A stretch of DNA of 64,000 nucleotides. Source: Endomychus coccineus (Eukaryota > Arthropoda > Insecta > Coleoptera > Endomychidae). Shown here in pieces: positions 34,067 to 42,188 of this stretch (its first letter is position 1; each line of letters starts with the position of its first letter). The stretch lies in NCBI GenBank assembly GCA_958510875.1, contig OY294070.1:43910306-43974305 (forward strand), read 5' to 3'. The position numbers were made by a program, and so were the translations under genes. The notes under the pieces were generated by a model, which was given only the letters and a program-made list of their open reading frames with translations, had not been told where the DNA came from and did not search any database.

Positions 34067-34625
34067 ATTGCATTTTCTCTCTTCTTTGTTTAATCTTTGT
34101 TTAATTTTTTTATGTTCTGTTCTTGAAATGTTATGTTATCTCAGTTTGATTTCAATGCCTGTTATAATATTTTCTTGTATTTCTTATTTTGTGTTATTCC
34201 TCATTTTGTAATTGGGCTCTACGCCTGTTAAATGGGTGTAATGTAAATAAATAAATAAAATAAATAAATAAATTATTATTTTAAAATACGGTGAATTAAC
34301 ATCAAAAATCGACGTGTTTCAGGATTATTTCTTAAAATGACCTGTTTAGCTAAAAATGAATTTGTTCCATACTTTACGGACACACAGTATACATGGAAAT
34401 CCGAAGATGATAAACTTCATTTATACCCTGAAGGAGTACCGTAGAAAAGGATATGCAGCCAAATTGGTAAGGCACACCAAAAAAATGAACGATTTTTCAA
34501 CATTTTGCTCAAATAGTAATTCAGAAAAATTGTTTGCAAAATGTGGTTGTGTCAATCATGGAGATAAACATGGCAATGTACTGTTTAGATACCCTTAATA
34601 TATTATTCCCTAAATGTGTATCTAT

Positions 34626-34690
34626 TTAACCCATTTACAACCAACGTGACCGTCATGAGATACGAATTTCACCCTTATAAACATTTCGAG
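34626..34690 (+). repeat. Solo TTAA-end repeat after GNAT
   Basis: TTAACCCATTTACAACCAAC and the next 30 bases match the end of the Fanzor element TIR at 35910, in the same orientation. It follows the GNAT stop codon by 27 bases. A partner copy in inverted orientation lies after the other GNAT copy (38190-38265). Confidence 0.75.
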
Positions 34691-35262
34691 CAACTACTTT
34701 CACTAGCGAATATTTTACAGTTTCAATTTCCGAACGATAATAACGTTTAACAAGGGAACGGCTAATACGTTAACGACCATCATTCTTTTCAAGCGATGAG
34801 TTATACTACAAAATTCTGAATCGTTGAAATCGTTCGATGAAAATCTCGACCGACAAAGTTTGTTCCCCATAAAATATTTTACAATTTAATTTCTCGAACG
34901 AGAATTACGTGCAGAAATAGGAACGATTGGTACGTTGGCAACTCTATCTTTTCTATCGACATGTAACAAAACTATGTATCATTGAAGTCGTCAGCCGATG
35001 AATTTTGTTCGTTAGTGAATACGTTCTCGTGTAAATCGACGGATGCTCCCTTTTCAGGAAGACTTTCATGAATAATTTCCAGAATCGTTCATCCACTATT
35101 CAGGATCAAGACGTGGCTATATTTATTGCGAGTGACAATAGCATTACTCCAAACAATCGTATACGCATCAAACGGCAGAACTATTTTCACAACTACGTAT
35201 TGACATAGAGATAATACGTATCGATGCGTTACATCGCGTGATGTCACATAACAATTTTATCC
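34691..35262 (+). repeat. hr-like palindromic repeats, left block
   Basis: Contains variants of CTCGAACGAGAGTTACGTTC (for example near 34725 and 34900) followed by AGGAACGATTGGTACGTTG-type text, at intervals of about 170 bp. The same units occur at 37.5-38.1 kb and throughout 50-64 kb. From about 35010 onward it is unique sequence without a gene. Confidence 0.6.
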
Positions 35263-35270
35263 TATAAAAG
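35263..35270 (+). promoter_or_regulatory. TATA box before the 35351 gene
   Basis: TATAAAAG, 80 bases before the ATG at 35351, with a good spacing for a start site near 35293. Confidence 0.5.
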
Positions 35271-35350
35271 AACACAGCTGATACGTAGCAAGCATTATTC
35301 GCTCAATATCCATTCATTGTTCAACGTCAAATTTAGTATTTCTCTACATT

Positions 35351-35935
35351 ATGAATAGTTCTAACATTAGTGAGATGAAATTACGTGAATGGAAAAACAT
35401 CCATCCATCGAACGAGCCAACGACACAATATGATATCGATTCGCAGTCGAAAAAGTTTATCCCAGGAGAAAGCAACCGAACATACCGTGCTGCAGTATAT
35501 CAGAACGATAATAAAGAGTGTAATATAATGAATCCATCGGAAGAATTGCCAACAAAACAAAATGATATCGAATCACTGTCGATGGAATGCACCGAAAATG
35601 AAGGCATCCGAGCATGGCAGAACGCATTATACGGAAAAGCCGAAGATCGCGATATGGAAGAAACTTTCAATACGTGTAACAAGAGCAGCTATAATAAATT
35701 AGTGGATGAAGTGTTTTTTATCGATACAGAATACAAAAAATATAAAGCAGATACGATATATTTGGCAGTGGCGGTTACGCACGGAGATGGAGATCAACCC
35801 GTATATTCGTACGGCGCACCGTACAATTCAACGACTAGAAAGAACATTACAAAAGTAGAAGAATTGGAAGATTTGCTAGCTATTAGAGAGGAACAATATA
35901 TTCGTTCGATTAACCCATTTACGGCCAACGTGACC
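35351..35935 (+). CDS. Unknown protein with two 42-aa repeats, truncated
   Basis: An open frame from the ATG at 35351 with a TATA box upstream. Residues about 20-105 are two diverged repeats of about 42 residues with the pattern E-x-P-T-x-Q-x-D-I-x-S, then E-x2-R and A-x-Y. A conserved-looking segment VDEVFFIDTEYKKYKADTIY follows, then a short charged region. At 35910 the frame enters the TTAA-ended Fanzor element. The frame stays open to 36385, but beyond 35913 it is element sequence antisense to Fanzor, so I end the gene there. Past the element, the frame would meet a stop soon after 38088, so the original protein was probably only slightly longer. Family not recognised; word usage is that of the virus-like blocks. 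Confidence 0.55.
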
Positions 35936-36043
35936 GTCATGAGATACGAATTTCACCCTTATGCGAAACATAATTTTGAAATTCTGCCAGAAATTCATCC
36001 GGCGTTTTACAACGATAATCGATTAACTCTGAACCAACCAAAA

Positions 36044-37442
36044 TTATGTTACGTGCAGTGCAGCATTAACGTCACGATTCCAAACGATTTTACATTTTCG
36101 GCAAATTTGAAATCTATGATCGTGACGTCGTCGTCGCTTCGTATCATTTCTATTTATGGTCGTGTGTTTCGGTGGCAAAGGCATTTTACCGAAACATTTC
36201 GAGCAAGATTGAGTGGTCAAATATTCATCAACACATATAACGTGACATTTATCGCGTCGACGATGAAACGCTTGTTTGAGCATTTCGACAGCGGGTTTTT
36301 TATTTCTGCCATAACTGAAATTTTTCTCCAGTGTTCCATCTCCAAAACAAACCAACTCGAAATTATCATCTTTGGCTGGCAGTAGCTGATTTACTAACTT
36401 ATCCTCTGCTTTACGACGTGAAATGTACGAATCCCAGCCCAAGCGCGAATATTTACGCGTAGCGTAAATTTCGCGACTGGACGATAAGAAATTCAGTCTG
36501 TACAAAATGTATTCCACATGAGAGTTGAAATTGGAACCACATTTCGGCGAAACAACTAATTTTTTCTTTCTGTTTATACTTTCGCGATATTCAAGCAGAC
36601 GTTTTTCAAAGATTCCGGACATTTTTTTCCATTTACGTCGTCGAGCACGCTCTTTACAAGTATGTTCTTTGAACGTGGCCGATTTTAACACATAATTAGT
36701 TTCTGTTTGACTTTCCCTATCGATATAGCACGCACCGATATAATTAACGACCCCCGGATCGATCCCCAAATACTTGGTGAAACTTGAACTAGCCACTGTA
36801 GTCTCCGATTTTACGTTGGTCTTCTTTCGCTTCTTTTTCTGCGGCTGTTGAATTCTGGATCGTCCATATCTATTCATCATGATGGAACAGTGGATTCCGT
36901 TGGTGGAAAAACTCATGGCGAAAGACGTCCGCTGCTTGTGGGGCTCGATGTGCATAGTTGTGTCGTCGAATTTGCCGTAAACTGAATGAGATAGATGGAA
37001 ATATTGCCACCAATATTTTGGAGTTTCATTCCTAAATACGGAAGCGGTAGTTTTGTCCGGCAACAATTTTGCACTACCTAATAATTCGTTCGAAGCCATA
37101 GCGTTGTAAAGTAAATGTTTTCGACCAGCCGAAAATATAGGAAACGCCGAGAAGGATTTCAACTTCCTCTCTTCGAACCATCGTCCCAACTCGAAAGTGA
37201 TCGGTACCAAATTCCACCAGCCATTTTCTATATTGATGAATTTTTTGTGAGTCGAAACGGAAATCTTCTAGAAATTCTGCAACTTCTCGGCTATGGGCAA
37301 CGTGATGTGGTACGAAGGCGAACAATTCGTCGTAAATTATCGTCTTCCATTCGTAGCGTTTTCGATCACACTCTTCCTTATATTTTTCATAGAAATATCG
37401 GACAAGTCGATCGTAAAAATGGACCGTGATACAATTTTTCAT
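36044..37442 (-). pseudogene. Fanzor (eukaryotic TnpB) nuclease, one frame break
   Basis: Fanzor proteins are RNA-guided DNA endonucleases related to TnpB and Cas12. The N-terminal part runs from the ATG at 37442 (MKNCITVHFYDRLVRYF) to about 37200, where the frame changes; the rest is open from there to 36044, about 465 residues in total. The RuvC elements are all present: Asp in YLGIDPGVVNYIG (near 36760), Glu in CVDEYLTTQSCSKC (near 36225), and Asp in IVWNRDVNAA (near 36073). CSKC and CRKC form the zinc ribbon, and FGDGTLEKNF lies between. Glu next to the zinc ribbon fits the rearranged active site described for Fanzors. A basic run (KKKRKK) near the middle could be a nuclear signal. The single break near 37.2 kb could be genuine or a sequencing error; no short intron was resolved there. 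Confidence 0.8.
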
Positions 37443-37449
37443 GTTGGTT

Positions 37450-37960
37450 TCATGCTGCTTGACGCATGGAAAATGGTTCTTGAAATATATCCTTCCGTGT
37501 ATCAACGAATGTTTTATTTTTTCAATGTAATTTCACTTCTAACGAACGGTTCAGAATTTTTCTGCATGACCCATCGCTATGAAAGAATAGTAATCAACGT
37601 ATCCGATCGTTTCTCATTCCGAACGTAACCATCGTTCGAAAAATAAAATTGTAAGATATTGTCGGGTGAACGAAATTCATCTGCTGGATGTCTCACCGAA
37701 CTACTTCAACGACTTATCTCTAGAAAAGACGGCAGTCAACGTATCGATCGTTCTTCGTTCTGAACGTTAATCTCGTTCGAGAAATGGAATTGTAGAATAT
37801 TTTCTTATCGAGAAATTTTATCGGATAAATTTCTCACCGATCAACTTCCACGATTCAGAATTTTGTTGCGTGACTTTTCGCTTGGAACGAATCTTAGTTA
37901 ACGTATCGGTCGTGTCTATTTTCGAACGTAACTCTCGTTCGAGAAATGAAATTGTAAAAT
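37450..37960 (-). repeat. hr-like block upstream of Fanzor
   Basis: Read on the minus strand, this is the Fanzor 5' flank. It carries three palindrome units (GAACGTAACTCTCGTTCGAG-type near 37621, 37767 and 37922) and a leader of about 150 bp near 37467-37600 that also precedes the 136-194-aa genes of the right-hand array, in the same orientation relative to the gene (50560-50720 and equivalents). It is a candidate shared promoter or enhancer. Confidence 0.6.
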
Positions 37961-38189
37961 ATTTTATGCTGAACAATGATCGCAAAACGCCGGATGCATT
38001 TGTTCGTCTGGCGGAATTTCAAAATTATGTTTCGCATAAGGGTGAAATTCGTATCTCATGACGGTCACGTTGGTCGTAAATGGGTTAACCAGCGTTCGAG
38101 AAATAAAACCGTAATACGTTAACAACCATCTTTTCTATCGATGAGTCATACAACAAAATTAAAAATCGTCGAAGTTGGTTCTTGACAAT

Positions 38190-38268
38190 TCAATTTCAAA
38201 ATTACGTTTTGCATAAGGGTGACATTCGTATCTCACGACAGTCACGTTGGCGGTAAATGAGTTGAATA
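38190..38268 (-). repeat. Solo element end beside the second GNAT copy
   Basis: An inverted, more diverged copy of the Fanzor element end, with GTTGA in place of GTTAA. With the copy at 34626 it forms an outer inverted pair around 34.6-38.3 kb, 24-28 bases beyond the two GNAT stop codons. Confidence 0.65.
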
Positions 38269-38292
38269 AATACACATTCATGAAATAATATA

Positions 38293-38700
38293 TTAAGGGT
38301 GTCTGAACATTACATTGCCATATTTTTTTCCATGATTGACACAACCACATTTTGCAAACAATTTTTCTGAATCACCATTTGAGCAAAATGCTGAAAATTC
38401 CTCCATCCTCTTGACGTGCATTACCAATTTTGCCGCATATCCTCTTCTACGGTACTCCTTCAGGGTATAAATGAAATTTATCGTCTTCGGATTTCTATAT
38501 TCATCTAACGGATCATAATCCATACTAGACATTAGCACAAAAGAGGCTAGTTTATCATCTACGTGTAATATATAACATGACACCCCCTGGTCTTGGTACC
38601 ACCTCTCAATAATTTAGTTTGTAATTTTAGCTTCTTCGAGATCCAACTGTCGAATTTTCCTGATCGCTCTTTCTCCATATGAAAATGTTATACTTTCCAT
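38293..38700 (-). pseudogene. GNAT N-acetyltransferase, one internal stop
   Basis: A full-length small GNAT of about 135 codons reading from the ATG at 38700 to 38293. The N-terminus is MESITFSYGERAIRKIRQLD; an in-frame TAA lies at 38614-38616 (codon 29). The remainder is open: IIERWYQDQG, VDDKLASFVLMSS, NPKTINFIYTLKEYRRRGYA with the Arg-Arg-Gly-Tyr-Ala acetyl-CoA loop, then FAKCGCVNHGKK. Length and motif order fit a minimal GNAT fold; the substrate is unknown. The stop could mark decay, or the shorter frame from 38583 could be used. It is inverted relative to the split copy at 27588-34598 and shares its 3' flank. Confidence 0.75.
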
Positions 38701-38761
38701 GACTTATATTGAGATTCTCAAACGGACTGTTTTTATGGAAATTAAATTATCCAAAATTACC

Positions 38762-38974
38762 ATGTCGAAAACACTAGTCAACTATGAAAATGAATACCAT
38801 TGCCGATCAGTTGCCTTTATATTGCTTGCGCTATCACCTTCTTTTGACCGATTTTATCCGCATTATGTTATAGTTGTATATTTAGTTGTAACATTATTTG
38901 TAATTTTATATATAATATTTCTCACAATACGAAATGTATATCTCTGGCGTATCGCACATGTGAGACCTGAATAA
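38762..38974 (+). CDS. Small membrane protein, unknown
   Basis: About 70 residues from the ATG at 38762 (an earlier ATG at 38732 is possible). One strong transmembrane helix of about 25 residues (YVIVVYLVVTLFVILYIIFL) lies near the C-terminus, followed by a basic tail ending HVRPE. The TAA stop is embedded in GAATAAAAAA, so the polyadenylation signal overlaps the stop codon, as is common in compact viral genomes. It is divergent from the GNAT gene, with about 60 bases between starts. No family recognised. Confidence 0.5.
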   Translation: MSKTLVNYENEYHCRSVAFILLALSPSFDRFYPHYVIVVYLVVTLFVILYIIFLTIRNVYLWRIAHVRPE

Positions 38975-38982
38975 AAAATCGC
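38973..38982 (+). terminator. AATAAA overlapping the 38974 stop
   Basis: Polyadenylation signal AATAAA shares the TAA stop codon of the small membrane protein gene. Confidence 0.5.
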
Positions 38983-39038
38983 ATCCTATGTCGAACACCC
39001 TTTTTCTATGTGTGTCATTTGAGTGAAATTCGAATTGG

Positions 39039-39045
39039 TATAAAA
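39039..39045 (+). promoter_or_regulatory. TATA box of the 39098 gene
   Basis: TATAAAA, 53 bases before the ATG at 39098. The spacing suits a start near 39070. Confidence 0.5.
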
Positions 39046-39097
39046 CGCAAGCGTAGGAACCGGGAATGACAGTTAATTTATTATATTCGAAATAATA

Positions 39098-39391
39098 ATG
39101 TCACAACCGTCAAATTCTACTAGTCTATCCAACAACAATAATAATCGGGAAACCGTGTCAATTGATCGTGAAGGAACGGTGAAAAACAGACGACTCAAAG
39201 AACACATTCCCCCTGTGTTCGAGAGACCAGATTGGGAAGACCTATGGGCAATGATTCGGCGAGATGACGAGAAAGTCCTCAATTGGAGTAGCGACGAGGC
39301 GGAGGAAGACGAATTCGAACAATGTTATGAAGAGTGGTTGTTACAAGATAATATAGTGAGTACTAAAGACCAGGTTGGGAAGAACTATTAG
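39098..39391 (+). CDS. Small acidic protein, W-x-L / EWL family, copy 1
   Basis: 97 residues: an Asn/Ser-rich N-terminus (SNNNNNRE), a basic KNRRLKEHIPPVFERP region, then an acidic C-terminal domain with DWEDLWAMIRRDDE, EAEEDEFEQCYEEWLLQD. The last domain aligns with the C-termini of the array proteins at 51439, 54628, 58327 and 62028 (DWSDLYDAIWRQLE and EYEFQQFCEKWLGED). This is a shared family, W-x-D/E-L-x3-I-x-R then E-F-x-Q-C/F-x-E-x-W-L. Function unknown. A TATA box precedes it. Confidence 0.6.
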   Translation: MSQPSNSTSLSNNNNNRETVSIDREGTVKNRRLKEHIPPVFERPDWEDLWAMIRRDDEKVLNWSSDEAEEDEFEQCYEEWLLQDNIVSTKDQVGKNY

Positions 39392-39693
39392 CAATGATTC
39401 GGCGAGATGACGAGGAAGTCCTCATTCGGAGTGCCGATGAGGCGGAGGAAGATGAATTCGAACAATGTTATGAAGAGTGGTTGTTACAAGATAATATAGT
39501 GAATACTAGTATATCTGATAACAATACTGATCTACATACGACCGTAATACGTTCATTATGGAATAGAATATGCATTTTCCAAGTTGACCTGATTCAGTAC
39601 GCAATCGTTAACAGACTCGTAACTACGACAATCTTTCTTTTTGAGATCCATTACTTACAACATGTCTTATTTATGAAAATCGAACAAATATAA
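39376..39693 (+). pseudogene. Tandem partial copy of the acidic domain
   Basis: The region coding for WEDL through EEWLLQDNIV is repeated 144-148 bp downstream with few changes (AMIRRDDEEVL, EDEFEQCYEEWLLQD). The offset is not a multiple of three, so it lies in another frame and lacks the N-terminus. It extends into unrelated hydrophobic sequence and ends at 39693. Probably a non-functional duplication, unless a frame change near 39370 joins the two. Confidence 0.5.
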
Positions 39694-40257
39694 TATTCTA
39701 TAGAAAGTATATTATTATTTATTATAAACAAATGAATGCATCACATTACGTAATATACATTGTAATTTTCTACTGTTATTTTGACACGATTGTTCTTCTT
39801 TATATCCGTGAGTCCTTTTGCATCCCAACACGCAATGAAAATCGTTGAGAGTAAGGTGATCTCTAGTGATGAAATGTTGATCGGTTATTTCCACATTATA
39901 GGAGGGAACGCATTAGGTGATCGCGGTCCCGTCGCAACGCGAGCTGAGCTAGTCTCCACCGCGCTCAGTGAAGACGTTTTACATGTTTTCTAACGTATGC
40001 ATTTGCACTCTGTGTTCTAGGGCTAGGCTCGCTCGCAACGCGCTCTCCTCTGATCTTTTTGAAAGAATCTCGGGACAGCGCGATGTAACCGAGACGAGCT
40101 CGGGAACGTCTAATGCACGCTTTTTTGACGATCGCGTACCATGCTAATACCATGAATCGAGTATACCGAACTAAATCGGCAACATTCGGAGACTACACTG
40201 TCGCTGCTTATATCCGTTTTGCAATTGTTGACACAGGTGTTTGACACGCGGTGGAAT
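39694..40257. other. Spacer with a CpG-rich segment
   Basis: AT-rich to 39780, then a locally CpG-rich segment (about 39910-40130) with weak inverted similarity between GCATTAGGTGATCGCGG and the text around 40110. It may hold the left end of the Harbinger element; I could not define a terminus. Confidence 0.35.
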
Positions 40258-42188
40258 ATGGAGGACGAAAAGCTAATAATTTTAGTTGAAAAATATGTGG
40301 AATTAAATGATCCTGCTGATAAAAACTATGCCAATCAACAAAGAAAAGACAATTGCTGGCTGGAAATTAGTGTTCAAATGAAACAAACAGGTAAGCTAGC
40401 TATGTTTATATATTTAATACTTTTGCTACATTTTATATAATATTTAGTACACTTGAGGACCGGCGGACACAATGTCCATTTGCCAAGGTACAGAACCTTC
40501 AGGTGAATTAAAATAGGTTGTAAATTTTTCCCTAACATTCATTGCGCTCTGACCAAAGTTGCCTCCAATATTTGAAACATTGCGTAAACCTCTCGGTTTC
40601 TGTGCATTACCAGATATTTGAATATTATCACTTTTACAAAAATTATGCAAGCAGCAGGTGGCAAGTACAACCGCCTTTATATTTTCTGGTTTCAATCTGA
40701 TCCAACGTTGGTAGATACCAAATTTTTGAACCAGAATTCCAAATGCATTTTCGGAAACCCTACGTGCTCTTGAGAGCCTATAATTAAAATTTTTTTTTCG
40801 GTCATTTTGATCTTCAAGAAGGGAAGATCCAGGATAAGGACGTAACAAATATTGTTTTAGTGGGAAGGCTTCATCGCCAACTATTATATGTGGTACTGGT
40901 TTTTGCATACCTGGAAGAACCTTAGCATCTGGTATATCTAAAGTATTGTTTTGTAGACCTTTTCCCAAAGCCGACAGTGAGAAAATTCCCCCATCACTAT
41001 TATTTCCATAACTGCCTATGTCCACAGATATAAACTTGTAGTCTGCACCAACCAAAGCCATTAAAACAATAGAAAAAGTTTTTTTGTAGTTAAAATATAG
41101 AGACATGCTGTTTTTTGGAGCTTGAATTACCACATGTTTACCATCTAACGCGCCTATGCAGTTGGGAAAATTCCAAAAAGTACTAAATTGTCTTTCACTT
41201 TCTTCCCAAGTTGCCTTACTTGGTGTGGGCATTACTAATGGGGCCTCACACGTGGAAATTACTATTTCTTTAACTGTTGTGTATCCCAGTTTATAGCTAT
41301 TTCCTATTGTTTTAAAAGTATCTCCCGTTGCTAAGTATCTGAAAAAAGAAAAACAAAATAAGGTATCAATTGCCACAAATTGTTAATATTAAGTTTTTTT
41401 TTTAGTGAAAGATGTTAAAAAAAGATGGGCGGCACTAAGAGCGATGTATCGGAGAGCACTGAAAAAACGAAATGATACGCACAGTGGCCAGGCAGCAACC
41501 ACCACACAAAAAATGGCGATTTCAAGAACAAATGTGCTTCTTAAGATTACATATCAACGAGGAGTAAGTAATAATTTTTAGTTACCACAAAGTGGGTAAA
41601 AATTTGGAAATTGGAATTGGGGATTAAAACATATGGGGTAGTTTTGTGTCCATGAATTGGCAGAGTATTTGAGTAGATTATGTTTCCTCATTAACTTATA
41701 TTATTTGCAGGACTATTTCAAATATAGATGACCAGTCGCAAGATTCTGAAGAAGTTGTGGAGGAAAACATTGAAGAAGAAATGACGACTGAAATGGAATC
41801 AGAGTTCTTTTCATCTCCGTTACCATCTCCAACAGTAAGTAACGTGTCTTCGACCCCATCTGTCACTTCTAAAGCAGGAAAGCGTACAATTGCTAGACCA
41901 AAACCTTACCAACAAAAAGATGTATCCGTAGCAAGTGTATTTCAAAGTTATTTAGAAGAGCAAAAACCGGCAGAAAAAGACGTAGAAGTAGATCCAATAA
42001 TACACTTTTTCATAAGTATGGGTAAAATTGTTAAAAATTTTACACCTTACCAGCAAGCTCTTGTTAAAGGTAGGATATACCAAATAATAAATGAGATTGA
42101 ACTTAGTTCAAACCTAGGGTCGAGCCAACTTGAAACATTGAATTATCAAGGGCCTTCAAATTATGGAGCACCAGGCAATCAATATTAA
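40258..42188 (+). CDS. MADF/Myb-like protein of Harbinger element
   Basis: Exon 1 (40258-40390) encodes MEDEKLIILVEKYVELND and DNCWLEIS, the start of a MADF domain, and ends at GTAAGC. Exon 2 (about 41406-41563) continues VKDVKKRWAALRAMYRRAL, the W-x2-L-R core of MADF. Exon 3 (from about 41711) encodes an acidic/Ser-rich linker and a C-terminal BESS-like region (DPIIHFFISMGKIVKNF, QALVKGRIYQII) to 42188. In Harbinger elements this partner carries the nuclease to the nucleus and to the TIRs. The exon 2-3 junction phase does not close perfectly as I read it, so the exact splice site or a small indel is uncertain. Confidence 0.7.

Larger units (their letters stand above)
29635..34271 (+). mobile_element. 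Jockey/CR1-like non-LTR retrotransposon
   Basis: A 4.6-kb element with a gag-like ORF1, an endonuclease/reverse-transcriptase ORF2 and a 3' tail of AAAT/AAATA repeats (about 34246-34271). ATTATT flanks both ends (29629-29634 and 34272-34277), consistent with a short target duplication inside the MITE arm. The clade (Jockey versus CR1) is not resolved from motifs alone. Confidence 0.85.
27640..34387. mobile_element. Palindromic Tc1-type MITE, split by two insertions
   Basis: The left arm 27640-27761 (CTGTGTGTCCGTAAAGTATG and onward to CCGTATTTTAAAATAATAAT) is the inverse of the right arm 34278-34387. Once the two inner insertions are discounted, a palindrome of about 240 bp remains, flanked by TA (27638-27639 and 34388-34389). 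It carries no gene of its own. It sits in the GNAT coding region and was then hit at its centre by a Tc1/mariner element and beside that by a non-LTR retrotransposon. Confidence 0.85.
27588..34598 (+). pseudogene. GNAT acetyltransferase gene split by transposons
   Basis: The left piece (27588-27639) encodes the LMSSMDYNP region and the right piece (34388-34598) encodes NPKMINFIYTLKEYRRKGYA through FAKCGCVNHGDKHGN. Together they match the more complete copy on the minus strand at 38293-38700. The N-terminal part is missing. Between the pieces lies a MITE/mariner/retrotransposon composite of 6.7 kb. The R-R/K-G-Y-A motif is the acetyl-CoA pyrophosphate-binding loop of GNAT enzymes. The gene copy must predate the insertions. 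Confidence 0.75.
35910..38088 (-). mobile_element. TTAA-flanked Fanzor-bearing element
   Basis: Terminal inverted repeats of about 108 bp, almost identical, at 35914-36021 and 37977-38084. The ends read CCCATTTACG-CCAACGTGAC inward and are bordered by TTAA on both sides (35910-35913 and 38085-38088). CCC ends plus TTAA duplication are the hallmark of piggyBac-type integration; no piggyBac transposase is present, so the element would be non-autonomous in that respect. The cargo is a Fanzor gene on the minus strand (36044-37442) and an hr-like palindromic block (37520-37960). The insertion lies in the open frame of the 35351 gene. Solo copies of the same end occur at 27319, 34626 and 38190-38265. 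Confidence 0.75.

Noticed and set aside
35914..36385. Continuation of the 35351 frame into the Fanzor element as a longer protein
   Set aside because: Past 35913 the sequence is TIR and then antisense Fanzor coding DNA, so the extension is fortuitous.
34626..38268. A complete outer piggyBac-like element bounded by the solo ends
   Set aside because: The outer ends are inverted, but the right one has lost TTAA and both are tied to duplicated GNAT flanks, so duplication explains them at least as well. Kept only as a question under the GNAT finding.
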